Shown: in pieces, positions 28,331 through 50,887 of the stretch
Numbering within the stretch: position 1 is the first letter of the stretch
Layout: each line of letters starts with the position of its first letter
Source: Onthophagus taurus
Taxonomy: Eukaryota > Arthropoda > Insecta > Coleoptera > Scarabaeidae
NCBI RefSeq assembly: GCF_036711975.1
Contig: NC_091972.1
Coordinates: 2,609,001-2,673,000, forward strand
Reading direction: 5' to 3'
Length of the DNA: 64,000 nucleotides
The notes under the pieces: model-generated
What the model saw: the letters and a program-made list of their open reading frames with translations, nothing else
Databases searched by the model: none
What the model was told of the DNA's origin: nothing
Program-made: the position numbers and the translations under genes

Positions 28331-28530
28331 GTATTCATTATCACCAATATTGATATTAGAGTTTGGAACAAGATTTGTCCTAAATTTTGTTGATATTTAG
28401 CCCGACTCTTGCACACGCCTCCTGTTTATGTTCAGCATCGGTTTCATCTCTCCAAGACTATCAGAAATAAGGACTATATCGTCCGCGTAGCGCAAATTAC
28501 TTAGGTATTGCCATCAATGTTTATACCTTT
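28330..28530 (-). pseudogene. LINE YADD-box fragment, reverse orientation
   Basis: The minus strand reads LRYADDIVLISDSLGEMKPML then GLNINKI. The catalytic YADD codons lie at 28478-28492. This is a different, RTE-like source from the LINE it sits in. Confidence 0.7.
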
Positions 28531-28904
28531 TTGGGTCCAATCCAGTTGTTTAAATGCACTCTCCAGGACTGTGATGAACAATTTGGGTTCAACATTATAT
28601 CGCTTGTCTTATTTGGGCCCAATGGGTATTCGGTCAGTACTTTCATGCAATTTTACCGCCAATGTAGCATTCTTGTAAATGTTATAAATAAGTTTGGTGT
28701 ATCGATAATGGCCTCTGCATTCTTGAAGTACTTGCAAAACTGCCATCAACTCAATTTAAATCAAATTTTATAAATACCTCTAAATACTCATCTTGGGTAA
28801 ATACCCCCGGGTATATATCCAGGGAACTTTCCCTTGAAAATAAATACCTAGGTATTTAACAACACTGCCTAGTAGTGTAAATATTTAACTATGGCGACGT
28901 AGTT

Positions 28905-29427
28905 TATCACTTTTGTCTTGACAGTGTCCATATGGCAAAGATCCAAACGCTTGAAAATTCCTGTTTACGTTTTGCATGCGCTGGCGTGGGCCGGATGGCT
29001 GAATATGACGCGACGTAGAACTCTACACTGCTTGTGTCTCTACCATAAAATTATCCTGTTCAAGAAACCGCCTTACCTGTATAACAAGATTAAATTTCGC
29101 AAGGATATACACAATATTAATGTTAGGCATAAACATACACTGACGATACCTCTTCACCGCTCAGAACTATTTAAACGTAGTTTTTCCTACTGTATGCCTA
29201 ACATGTATAACTTGCTACCTGATTCATTCAAAGGTCTTGGTCTGATTTCCTTCAAGAGCAAAGTTAAGGTGTTTTTGAGTGAGCTGTTGAATGATAGATT
29301 TTAGTTTAGTTATTATTATTATTTTTGAAGAGGAAAGGAAGGAAAAGATTTTTTTTTTAAATTAATTTAGTTATTTCTGTTGAACAGTCATGTCGCTTTG
29401 GTTTTTTTTTATAGTTATTATTAGAGT
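28905..29427 (+). pseudogene. 3' portion of the interrupted Jockey/CR1-like LINE
   Basis: After a frameshift near 28970 (upstream frame IQTLENSCLRFA), the frame to 29304 carries the usual C-terminal text: LCLYHKII, KKPPYLYNKI, HTLTIPLHRSELFKRSFSY, NLLPDSFKGL and FKSKVKVFLSELL, then stop. A short AT-rich tail follows. With 26150-27116 it makes one element split by about 1.8 kb of other LINE debris. Confidence 0.8.
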
Positions 29428-29585
29428 TTATTAGCCGCACATCTCTAAAGACGGCTAAACCCGATTGATTCTAGTTGTAAGTCTTGTGTTAGTTCTAGGG
29501 ATAGTTCTAGTGCAAAACTAGAACTAACACAAAACTTAGAACTAGAATCATTTGGGTTTAGCCGTCTTGAGAGACGCACGACTAC
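29428..29585 (+). repeat. CTAG-family, about one and a half units
   Basis: One inverted centre (GCCGCACATCTCTAAAGACG) and one forward centre (GCCGTCTTGAGAGACG) with CTAG arms and a CTAGTGCAAAACTAG spacer. It directly abuts the LINE tail. Confidence 0.8.
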
Positions 29586-30895
29586 CACCTTTTTCCAAGC
29601 AAAAGTTTTCCATTGCAAAACTACCCAATGCCTCTACTATTAAGTTATGTTACATTTTATGTGAGACAGTGCAAGTGGACAGTACTTTCGTAATAATGAT
29701 TAAGTGCATTCATGATTTATGATTGCTGTTACGAATCAACACAAAAAATGTTATTTTGAAACATTTATAATTCTTTTAAAATTGATTTTACATAATATAT
29801 TTATTTACATGAACATCTATGTTATAGATTAATATAATTCTTTTGAGAAATCAAAATGAGTATCGAGTTCTCCCATCGTAAAGTTTACGAGAAAAACGAA
29901 GAGTAAAATTCCGCCAAGCTCTCAGAGAGTTCAATGACTGTGTTCAGCAGGAATGAACAGGATGACGTAACGAAACGAAAAAGTAGAACTTTGAAAACTA
30001 TTTTTGTTGAATCTTAAATAAAAATAATCGTTCCTTTTAAAAGGTGTTCATAAAAATGAATCTGGAGTTGAAAATCTAAATATTTAGATTATCGTTTTTA
30101 TTTTTTCTTATACGCTTTTATATGTATTTTATATCATGCGTGATGTGGAACGACATCACCATCTTTTGAACTGGAGCTAAACTAAAAACGATCTAGAAAT
30201 AAACACTACAGGATAATGTTGGCAGCTCTCCATTTTCTTTATATACGGTTTATTTGGTTTGTTTGCAGTTTGTTTCGTTTCTATAAATATTCGCGAGGTC
30301 TGCATTCTCAGACGATTTGCCTTGTGAGCAATTATAGGAAGTTTCCAAAAGATATTTTATTTTAGCGTTAAAACAATAAAATATATTATAGGCAACCCAA
30401 TATACTTTAATTGTGTTAATTATTTACTTTAAAATAATTTTTAACACCATTATCGAATAAATACAAACAAATATTTTTACCATAAGAAAATATATTGTCA
30501 ATATTTCATTGGATGTTTATTGAACTCGTTTACGTCAACATGTTGCCGATAATAAATCGAGCGGAAATCCCCGCTACACATAATAAACCTGTCAGTGTAA
30601 TACTCTGAATGTATTGTTGATAAATCCCAGTCGACACATTCAGATTAAAATTTTTGAAGCTCCGACTTTGTTTTGGAGCTGTAGAAGCATGGTTATAAAG
30701 TCATCTCAAGTGGAGATGCTTACAATACACGTAATATTTTTGGATTTCTAAGTGTGGACTGGCGCTTGTTTTCTTTTTTTTACTCTTTTTCGTTTCGAGT
30801 CCTTGCAGTTCAGATGATGCTACTAGAGTAACATGCCTCTTAGTTATTTTTGACTGTAGAAGAGATGGGAGGGACATTCTTGGACCAAAACCAGG
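29586..30895. other. Intergenic, no gene supported
   Basis: AT-rich unique sequence. A 72-codon minus frame at 30701-30919 (KKSKKKKTSAS) runs into the tandem duplication and has no recognisable domain. Confidence 0.4.
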
Positions 30896-32220
30896 ATCGT
30901 ATTCAGTTTTAAAACTCAAAGAAGTTAAACTCGTTATAAACCTTTATTAATAAAGATCTTTATAATATCGATAAGTTTTTACTAAGAAGCTCCTCATTAG
31001 GAATCCTTATGATCTCACTTTTCTTTCCTTTTAGGTTCTTTATCAAAATATTAGACAAAAATACTAGAAAATTTATAAGACGAAGAATCCACACACGACT
31101 TATGAAGTCAATCATGTTCAAATGATTCCAATTCTAGCTATAGTGTTAGTTCTAGTTCTACACTTGTACTATACTATCACTAGAATTAACATGAAACTTA
31201 GAACTAGAAACATATGGGTTTAGCAGTACGTCTCTTAAGACGGCTAAACCCAAATGATTCTAGTTCTACTATGTAATTTAATGTACATACGTACTTTTCT
31301 TATACGTATATTTAACTTTTCAACTACTTCAATAAAAATATACAACAATGTAGTGTTGAATAACAATTAAAACTAGAACTAACACTTTTACTATGTCGAA
31401 CTAACACTATACCTCTAGCTCTAGTTTTACACTTGCACTATCACTAGAACTAACATTAAACCTAGAACTACAAACATTTGGGTTTAGCCGTCTTTAGAGA
31501 CGTGCGGCTAAACCCAAATGATTCTAGTTCTAGGTCTAGTGTTAGTTCTAGTTTTACACTAACACTGTTACTATGTCGAACTAACACTTTATCTAGAACT
31601 AGAATCATTTGGGTTTAGCCGTCTTTAGAGACGTGCGGCTAAACCCAAATGATTCTAGTTCTAGGTCTAGTGTTAGTTCTAGTTTTACACTAACACTGTT
31701 ACTATGTCGAACTAACACTTTATCTAGAACTAGAATCATTTGGGTTTAGCCGTCTTTAGAGACGTGCGGCTAAACCCAAATGATTCTAGTTCTAGGTCTA
31801 GTGTTAGTTCTAGTTTTACACTAACACTGTTACTATGTCGAACTAACACTATACCTAGAACTAGAATCATTTGGGTTTAGCCGTCTTTAGAGACGTGCGG
31901 CTAAACCCAAATGATTCTAGTTCTAGGTCTGGTGTTAGTTCTAGTTTTACACTAACACTGTTACTATGTCGAACTAACACTATACCTAGAACTAGAATTA
32001 TTTGGGTTTAGCCGTCTTTAGAGACGTGCGGCTAAACCCAAATGATTCTAGTTCTAAATCTGGTGTTAGTTCTAGTTTTACACTAACACTGTTACTATGT
32101 CGAACTAACACTATACCTAGAACTAGAATCATTTGGGTTTAGCCGCACGTCTCTAAAGACGGCTAAACACAAATGATTATAGTTCTAGGTATAGTGTTAG
32201 TTCTAGTTTTACACTAACTT
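30896..32220 (+). repeat. Tandem segmental duplication, left copy (about 1.32 kb)
   Basis: The block starting ATCGTATTCAGTTTTAAAAC recurs at 32222 with near identity, through 220 bp of unique sequence, one CTAG unit with inverted centre, a TATACAACAATGTAGTG block and the start of a CTAG array (TACCTCTAGCTC at 31411 and 32731). The offset is 1320-1326 bp. Confidence 0.85.
31115..32216 (+). repeat. CTAG-family array, 131-bp unit, left copy
   Basis: One isolated unit (31115-31270), then about seven units from 31368 with centres 131 bp apart (31605, 31736 and on). The spacer ACACTAACACTGTTACTATGT differs from the 127-bp arrays. The last unit has an inverted centre (GCCGCACGTCTCTAAAGACG, about 32140). 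Confidence 0.92.
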
Positions 32221-32221
32221 A

Positions 32222-33545
32222 ATCGTATTCAGTTTTAAAACTTAAAGAAGTTAAACTCGTTATAAACCTTTATTAATAAAGATCTTTATAATATCGATAA
32301 GTTTTTACTAAGAAGCTCCTCATTAGGAATCCTTATGATCTCACTTTTCTTTCCTTTTAAGTTCTTTATCAAAATATTAGACAAAAAAACAAGAAAATGT
32401 ATAAGACGAAGAATCCACACACGACTTATGAGGTCAATCATGTTCAAATGATTCTAATTCTAGCTATAGTGTTAGTTCTAGTTCTACACTTGTACTATCA
32501 CTAGAATTAACATTAAACTTAGAACTAGAAACATATGGGTTTAGCAGTACGTCTCTTAAGACGGCTAAACCCAAATGATTCTAGTTCTACCATGTAATTT
32601 AATGTACATACGTACTTTTCTTATACGTATATTTAACTTTTCAACTACTTCAATAAAAATATACAACAATGTAGTGTTGAATAACAATTAAAACTAGAAC
32701 TAACACTGTTACTATGCCGAACTAACACTATACCTCTAGCTCTAGTTTTACACTTGCACTATCACTAGAACTAACATTAAACCTAGAACTAGAAACATTT
32801 GGGTTTAGCCGTCTTTAGAGACGTGCGGCTAAACCCAAATGATTCTAGTTCTCGGTCTAGTGTTAGTTCTAGTTTTACACTAACACTGTTACTATGTCGA
32901 ACTAACACTATATCTAGAACTAGAATCATTTGGGTTTAGCCGTCTTTAGAGACATGCGGCTAAATCCAAATGATTCTAGTTCTAGGTATAGTGTTAGTTC
33001 TAGTTTTACACTTGCACTATCACTAGAACTAACATTAAACCTAGAACTAGAAACATTTGGGTTTAGCCGTCTTTAGGGACGTGCGGCTAAACCCAAATGA
33101 TTCTAGTTCTAGATTTAGTGTTAGTTCTAGTTTTACACTAACACTGTTACTATGTCGAACTAACCCTATACCTAGAACTAGAATCATTTGGGTTTAGCCG
33201 TCTTTAGAGACGTGCGGCTAAACCCAAATAATTCTAGTTCTAGGTCTAGTGTTAGTTTTAATTTTACACTAACACTGTTACTATGTCGAACTAACACTAT
33301 ACCTAGAACTAGAATCATTTGGGTTTAGCCGTCTTTAGAGACGTGCGGCTAAACCCAAATGATTCTAGTTCTAGGTCTAGTGTTAGTTCTAATTTTAGAC
33401 TAACACTGTTACTATGTCGAACTAACACTTTACCTAGAACTAGTATCATTATTTGGGTTTAGCCGTCTTTAGAGACGTGCGGCTAAACCCAAATGATTCT
33501 AGTTCTAGGTTTAGTGTTAGTTCTAGTTTTACACTAACACTGTTA
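32222..33545 (+). repeat. Tandem segmental duplication, right copy
   Basis: It repeats the 30896-32220 block with a handful of substitutions and a 6-bp deletion. Its right limit is blurred because it ends within homogenised CTAG units. Confidence 0.8.
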
Positions 33546-34545
33546 CTATGTCGAACTAACACTATACCTAGAACTATAATCATTTGGGTTTAGCCGTCTT
33601 TAGAGACGTGCGGCTAAACCCAAATGATTCTAGTTCTAGATTTAGTGTTAGTTCTAGTTTTACACTAACACTGTTACTATGTCGAACTAACACTTTATCT
33701 AGAACTAGAATGATTTGGGTTTAGCCGTCTTTAGAGACGTGCGGATAAACCCAAATGATTCTAGTTCTAGGTTTAGTGTTAGTTCTAGTTCTACACTAAC
33801 ATTGTTACTATGTCGAACTAACACTATACCTAGAACTAGAATCATTTGGGTTTAGCCGTCTTTAGGGACGTGCGGCTAAATCCAAATGATTCTAGTTCTA
33901 GGTCTAGTATTAGTTCTAGTTTTACACTAACACTGTTACTATGTCGAACTAACACTTTACCTAGAACTAGAATCATTTGGGTTTAGCCGCACGTCAATAA
34001 AGACGGCTAAACCCGAATGATTCTAGTTCTAGGTTTAGTGTTAGTTCTAGTTTTACACTAACACTGTTACTATGTCGAACTAACACTATACCTAGAACTA
34101 GAATCATTTGGGTTTAGCCGCACGTCTCTAAAGACGGCTAAACCCAAATGATTCTAGTTCTAGGTCTAGTGTTAGTTCTAGTTTTACACTAACACTGTTA
34201 CTATGTCGAACTAACACTTTACCTAGAACTAGTATCATTATTTGGGTTTAGCCGTCTTTAGAGACGTGCGGCTAAACCCAAATGATTCTAGTTCTAGATT
34301 TAGTGTTAGTTCTAGTTTTACACTAACACTGTTACTATGTCGAACTAACACTATATCTAGAACTAGAATCATTTGGGTTTAGCCGTCTTTAGAGACATGC
34401 GGCTGAACCCAAATGATTCTAGTTCTAGGTATAGTGTTAGTTCTAGTTTTACACTTGCACTATCACTAGAACTAACATTAGACCTAGAACTAGAAACATT
34501 TAGGTTTAGCCGTACGTCTCTTAAGACGGCTAAACCCTAACGTTT
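32440..34545 (+). repeat. CTAG-family array, 131-bp unit, right copy
   Basis: One isolated unit (32440-32592), then about 14 units from 32690, mostly with the CTGTTACTATGTCGAACTAA spacer and a few with the CTTGCACTATCACTAG spacer. Centres at about 33988 and 34117 are inverted relative to the rest. A 3-bp insertion variant (AGTATCATTATTTGGG) recurs at about 33444 and 34222, about 778 bp apart. Confidence 0.92.
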
Positions 34546-36439
34546 ACAAATAAATAAATTATATGAAATAGGTCTCTGTCCTTTTATTTCAAACTTCCAA
34601 TATAAAATTAGCTCCAAGATAAATATAAATTTCTCGTTTTTAAATGACAGAAAGGCTAATAAAACAAGGCGGTTCCCAACCGTTTACCCCCATCCTCATT
34701 TTATTATTCCCAATTCCTCGCTTTTTATTGCGCGACCCTCCCTGTTCTTGGAGAACTCTAAAAATAATAAGAAATTTCGTGGCTTTTACTCTCCGCGTCG
34801 GTCGTCGTCTCGAGAACAGCGGTTCTTGATTTTGAGTACTGTTAAGAATATTTGGTGCACGACTAACAACGTCTCGTTATTTTCCTCTTTAACGACGAGG
34901 TAAAATTACGAATAAAATTCAGTCAAAAAAAAAAACAGAATATAAATTACGGTTATTCATTATTATGAATAATTTTTTCACCAGATGGTTTTAATGAAAC
35001 TACGACATCTAATTGTTTAGATTTAACATCTGCATGTCACTTGTTGTGTTTCAACTTCCTATTAAAATGTTCATTAATGGGATCAATGAGGTTCATTATG
35101 TAAAGAATAATCTCTTTTTATTTGGAAGAGATATTTTGTTCATGGGGATTTGTTATGAAGTGTATAGATAAGGTTCGGTTTGTTTTGGATTTTTGGTTTG
35201 ATGGGGATATAAAGATTTATTTTATCTATATATTTTTAAGGATTAATTCTTTTTTTTATTTACTGAAACCTTAACAATTTATTACATATTTTTACCGCAA
35301 CAGTTTTAAACTAAAAATTCCGATCTAGATTTTCTTGTTCGACAAGATACTTTATAGTTAGTAGAGTGTAACAACGTTTTTTTCTTTAATTGATTCTAAC
35401 TGTACATCATGACGAACCAGATGGAATTATGTTATTTATTGAAAATTCTAAATCACTATAATTTACGTTATCGTTCACGACTTTCTTTTTAATATAATTG
35501 TATACAATTAACGATAAATCGTGACGCGATCTTTAAATGTATTTTTAAAAGATCGTGTCAACTTCTAAAGGAAGTCCAGGTGTAGTTGGTGTAAATATTT
35601 TATCGACTCAAATATCAAATAGGAAGTCGAGCACACCCGGAAATTTCGTAGTTTAAAAGAAACCTTAGATAAGTGTATATCTAAGATCTTTTTTTTTGGA
35701 AAATAATCAATCCCAGTTGGTAATGAACTTGGTTTAAAATATCTTATAAAAAATGGAATCGTCGTCGACGGAATCCGTGGTGTGAAAATAGACCAGAAAT
35801 GGACTGGCAACAACGCCACCTCCACTGCTCTTAAAAGATTAATGGTCGAAGATGTATATTTAGAAGGCACCCGTGCGACAACGCCCCATTAAGGATTAAT
35901 TAAATATAGTTTGGACCTGTAAACAGGACGTTGAGCTGCTCTTTGAATACATTGTATTAAAAATCGTGGACAACAATTGAGACTGAGACGATGGTGGAAT
36001 TTTTAATTTTGTTTTTTTCATTATAAACTATTATGTATATTCATTTCGTGGCAGTATTCGTCATGGGGATTTTCTTTTATTGTTAAACTTAAAAAGGAGA
36101 TGAAAAAATTAATAAATACGAGAGCTGATTTAATAAGAGAAATCCTAAAATCCTTAAATTAATTTAAAAAAAAATCAAATTGAAACTTCTTAGAGTCGAA
36201 GAAAACTTGGAAGGCATAAAACAAGTAACATTAATTAATAATGCTTTATTGCCTTCATCCATTCTCGTGGGTTAGATGTCATTTCAAGTTGGAAGTTTCT
36301 GGTGAAAGTGTTTCCAGGATTAGATTTCTTGATGTGCTTTCTGAATTGATAAAAATGAGTAATTTGTAATGATAAATAAATTAGATTAAGTAAACATTTA
36401 CACCAAACGATTCTATTACACTCTATTCTGAAGACGCAT
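34546..36439. other. Intergenic, no gene supported
   Basis: AT-rich. A minus-strand 101-codon frame (35565-35870) and a 61-codon plus frame (34644-34829) lack recognisable domains. Phrases such as GCGGTTCCCAACCG resemble MITE ends, but no partner end was found. Confidence 0.4.
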
Positions 36440-37636
36440 TGCTAAATTCGAATGTTTCTAGTTCTCGGTCTAGTGTTAGTTCTAGTTTTCCACTAGCACT
36501 ATCACTAGAACTAACACAAGACCTAGAACTAGAATCATTCAAGTTTAGCCGCAAGTCTCTCAAGACGGCTAAACCAGAATGTTTCTAGTTCTCGGTTTAG
36601 TGTTCATTCTAGTTTTACACTAGCATTATCACTAGAATTAACACAAGATCTAGAACTAGAATCATTCGGGTTTAGCCATCTTGTGAGACGTGCGGCTAAA
36701 TCCGAATGATTCTAGTTCTCGGTCTAGTGTTAGTTTTAGTTTTACACTATCACTAGAACTAACACAAGGCCTAGAACTAGAATGATTCTAGTTCTAGGTC
36801 TAGGGTTAGTTCTACTTTTACACTAGCACTATCACTAGAACAAACACAAGACCTAGAATTAGAATCATTCAGGTTTAGCCGTCTTAAAGACGTGCGGCTA
36901 AATCCGAATGTTTCTAGTTCTAGGTCTAGTGTTAGTTTTACACTAGCACTATCACTAGAACTAACACAAGACCTAAAACTAGAATCATTCGGGTTTAGCC
37001 GTCTTGAGAGACGTGCGGCTAAATCCGAATGTTTCTAGTTCTCGGTCTAGTGTTATTTCTAGTTTTACACTAGCACTATCACTAGAACTAATACAAGACC
37101 TAGAACCAGAATCATTCGGGTTTAGCCGTCTTGAGAGACGTGCGGCTAAATCCGAATGATTCTAGTTCTAGGTCTAGGGTTAGTTCTACTTTTACACTAG
37201 CACTATCACTAGAACAAACACAAGACCTAGAATTAGAATCATTCAGGTTTAGCCGTCTTGAGAGACGTGCGGCTAAACTCCGAATGTTTCTAGTTCTAGG
37301 TCTAGTGTTAGTTCTAGTTTTGCACTAGCACTATCACTAGAACTAACACAAGACCTAGAACTAGAATGTTTCGGGTTTAGCCGTCTTGAGAGACGTGCGG
37401 CTAAATCCGAATAATTCTAGTTCTCGGTCTAGTGTTAGTTTTAGTTTTACACTAACATTATCACTAGAACTAACACAAGACCTAGAACTGGAATCATTTG
37501 GGTTTAGCCGTCTTGAGAGACGTGCGGCTAAATACGAATGTTTCTAGTTCTAGGTCTAGGATTAGTTCTACTTTTACACTAGCACTCTAGCACTATCATT
37601 AGAACTAACACAAGACCTAGAACTAGAATTATTCGG
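36440..37636 (+). repeat. CTAG-family array, CACTATCACTAG spacer
   Basis: About nine units like those of 11.1-13.3 kb but with CATTCGGG in one arm and TCCGAATG in the other, so arm pairing is less perfect. It contains one unit collapsed to arms without a centre (about 36750-36790). The array is cut at 37636 by the hairpin element and resumes at 38284. Confidence 0.9.
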
Positions 37637-37690
37637 TAAAGGAATATAGATGTAAAGATGGAAAATTTTTTTAGTAACTATTCAGGATCT

Positions 37691-37734
37691 GTGCTACATA
37701 TGTTTCGACTCACCGCAGAGTCGTCATCAGGCAC
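37691..37734 (-). ncRNA. Hammerhead-ribozyme-like motif, left arm
   Basis: The exact inverse of the motif at 38155-38198, so on this strand it would be read from minus-strand transcripts. It has all the same core bases. The strand pairing means both transcription directions of the element would carry one motif. Confidence 0.6.
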
Positions 37735-38154
37735 GACGTCAAATGGGTTCACAAGTGAAGGTTGTAGAGTAATGACCTCAACATAGATATCAATGTTCAA
37801 ACAAATGTTTTCTCGTGTACAGACAATACAACCAAATGTTATGGTACTTTAAAACAACGGAAAAATCTTTGAATAATCAGATACAATCACAATTCAATTT
37901 GTTACACATTAAAAATTAAAACGAATACGATACAAAACCGGCTCAGACGAGCGTTATAACCTCAAAATTTTAATTTTTAATGTGTAACAAATTGAATTGT
38001 GATTGTATCTGATTATTCAAGGATTTTTCCGTTGTTTTAAAGTACCATAACATTTGGTTGTATTGTCTGTACACGAGAAAACATTTGTTTGAACATTGAT
38101 ATTTATGTTGAGGTCATTACTCTAAAACCTTCACTTGTGAACCCATTTGACGTC

Positions 38155-38198
38155 GTGCCTGATGACGACTCTGCGGTGAGTCGAAACATATGTAGCAC
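38155..38198 (+). ncRNA. Hammerhead-ribozyme-like motif, right arm
   Basis: In order: GTGC (stem I), CTGATGA (core), a bulged C, GACTC-TGCGGT-GAGTC (stem II with loop), GAA (core), ACAT/ATGT (stem III without a loop), A, then GCAC closing stem I. The cleavage triplet would be GTA, with the cut expected after 38194. This is type I order with a minimal stem III, as known for PLE and retrozyme hammerheads. The unpaired C before stem II and the loopless stem III are the doubtful points. Confidence 0.6.
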
Positions 38199-38283
38199 AG
38201 ATCCTGAATAGTTAATGAAAAAAATTTTTCATCTTTACATCTATATTCCTTTATCTATACAACAAAGATGAACCTGGAGAATC

Positions 38284-39425
38284 TAATAGCTATAGAATCA
38301 TTCGGGTTTAGCCGTCTTGAGAGACGTGCGGCTAAATCCGAATGTTTCTAGTTCTAGGTCCAGTGTTAGTTTTACACTAGCACTATCACTAGAACTAATA
38401 CAAGACCTAGAACTAGAATCATTCGGGTTTAGCCGTCTTGAGAGACGTGCGGTTAAATCCGAATGATTCTAGTTCTCGGTCTAGTGTTAGTTTTAGTTTT
38501 ACACTAGCACTATCACTAGAACTAACACAAGACCTAGAACTAGAATCATTCGGGTTTAGCCGTCTTGAGAGACGTGCGGCTAAATCCGAATGATTCTAGT
38601 TCTAGGTCTAGTGTTAGTTCTAGTTTTACACTAGCACAATCACTATAACTAACACTATACCTAGAACTAGAATCATTCGGGTTTAGCCGTCTTGAGAGAC
38701 GTGCGGCTAAATCCGAATGATTCTAGTTCTAGGTCTAGTGTTAGTTCTAGTTTTACACTAGCACAATCACTATAACTAACACTATACCTAGAACTAGAAT
38801 CATTCGGGTTTAGCCGTCTTGAGAGACGTGCGGCTAAATCCGAATGATTCTAGTTCTAGGTCTAGTGTTAGTTCTAGTTTTACACTAGCACAATCACTAT
38901 AACTAACACTATACCTAGAACTAGAATCATTCGGGTTTAGCCGTCTTGAGAAACGTGCGGCTAAATCCGAATGATTCTAGTTCTCGGTCTAGTGCTAGTG
39001 TTAGTTTTAGTTTTACACTAACACTATCATTAGAACTAACACAAGACCTAGAACTAGAATCATTCGGGTTTAGCCGTCTTGAGAGATGTGCGGCTAAACC
39101 CAAATGATTCTAGTTCTAGGTCTAGGGTTAGTTCTACTTTTACACTATCACTAGATCTACCACAAGACCTAAAACTAAAATCATTCGGGTTTAGCCGTCT
39201 TGAGAGACGTACGGCTAAATCCGAATGTTTCTAGTTCTTGGTCTAGTGTTAGTTCTAGTGGCAGTGGTAAGTAGCATAAGATATTACTATGTTGTATATT
39301 TTTATTGAACTAAAACTAGAACTAACACTAGACCTAGAACTAGAATTATTCGGGTTTGGCAGTCTTGAAAGACGTGAGGCTAAATCCGAATGTTTCTAGT
39401 TCTCGGTCTAGTGTTAGTTCTAATC
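38284..39425 (+). repeat. CTAG-family array, continuation
   Basis: About nine units. Three or four consecutive units share the variant spacer TAGCACAATCACTATAACTA (about 38630-38920) at about a 126-bp step, showing recent local amplification. The right edge decays into a TATGTTGTATATTTTTATTG block that other arrays also carry. Confidence 0.9.
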
Positions 39426-40271
39426 AAATTCATACAGAAAGAACAATTTTGAGACACTATCTGTTAAAAATTGAGACAAATTGAGTATATAAATAATTTA
39501 AAAAAATAAAAATAATTTTGATTGTAGAATCAATCACAACGAACCATAATCGGTTCACTTAATTAATTAAACCAGGCCACGGGAGGTATCTGCAAGATAT
39601 TGGAGACAGCTACATTTTTCATCGACAGATATCCAGCGGAGATACATGAGTAAGCTTCCGCCTACATAAAATTCACCCATTTTACTGTAACCAAGCAAAA
39701 AAGTTGTTCTGCAAGGCCTCTTAAAAATTGCAAATTTTGTCAGCTTTTCTTACCGGAGAAGAAATCTCTTCATTTATATTTAAATCTTTAATTATTCATT
39801 TTCACCTGATTAAATTATCTTTAAATCCTTTCTCTTCCTCTGTCGCCAAAAGTAAATTAATTTAATCGAAAATTTTCAAATATCTTAAGTGATGATGCAC
39901 CGAAATAATAAAAATTAAGTTAATTTTTAAATTTTGACTCACGTCCGCTGTAATGTCTAAAAACATATTTAGTGCTCCGCCCATTTCAAGTAGAATTTTG
40001 AGAATTCTCCTATTATCTACGACGGCGTGTGCTATCAGTTTGGGCTTAAAACGGGTTTAGATTTCGACTTTACGTGACTGTGGCTTAAGGACGAAATTAG
40101 TTGACGATGGTGGCGAAATTGGATACCTAAAGGAACGGCGGCGGCGCGCCCCTGCTTTTTAGTAATCCTTCCAGAGGCGTCCGGGTTCAACAGTAGCTAC
40201 CAAGACTTCAGTCGGAACAGTAAGCGACCAGATCCCAAACCGTTCACACAAGACAACTCCAAGATCGCAAC
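39426..40271 (+). promoter_or_regulatory. Upstream region and 5' UTR of beta-3 tubulin
   Basis: The last 250 bp are GC-richer than the surroundings. TCAGTC at 40208-40213 is a perfect insect initiator (A+1 at 40210), with no TATA box about 30 bp upstream, giving a 5' UTR of about 62 nt. A GGCGGCGGCGCGCCCC patch precedes it at about 40138. The promoter type is inferred. Confidence 0.5.
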
Positions 40272-50714
<10,443 letters not shown>

Positions 50715-50836
50715 CAGTTTAGATTAAAAGAGTTACTATTTATTTATTCGAAAAAAAATCTTATTTGATTATTTAAGTTAATTAAGAAACGATGCATTTA
50801 GAATTTTTTGATTAAATCGGTTTTTTTTTATCATAA

Positions 50837-50887
50837 AATAAAAAATTGTAGTTTCAAGACTGAATTTTATACTTTGATATCAATAAA
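50837..50887 (+). terminator. Polyadenylation signals of beta-3 tubulin
   Basis: AATAAA at 50837-50842 and again at 50882-50887, 123 and 168 nt after the stop codon. The second is followed by a T-rich run near 50908, which makes it the better candidate. Confidence 0.6.

Larger units (their letters stand above)
37637..38253. mobile_element. Hairpin (foldback) element with paired ribozyme-like motifs
   Basis: The left arm 37637-37920 is almost the exact inverse of the right arm 37968-38253, around a 47-bp centre. It begins TAAAGGAATATAGATG and ends with the inverse. It sits in a CTAG unit, with ATTCGG on both sides, although that is also repeat sequence and so is weak evidence for a target duplication. 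There are no coding frames. Each arm carries one hammerhead-like motif. Penelope-like elements have terminal repeats with hammerheads and sometimes inverted copies, so a PLE-derived origin is the leading guess. Confidence 0.8.

Noticed and set aside
34644..34829. hAT MITE suggested by GCGGTTCCCAACCG
   Set aside because: The second GCGGTTCT motif is in direct rather than inverted orientation, so no element could be defined.
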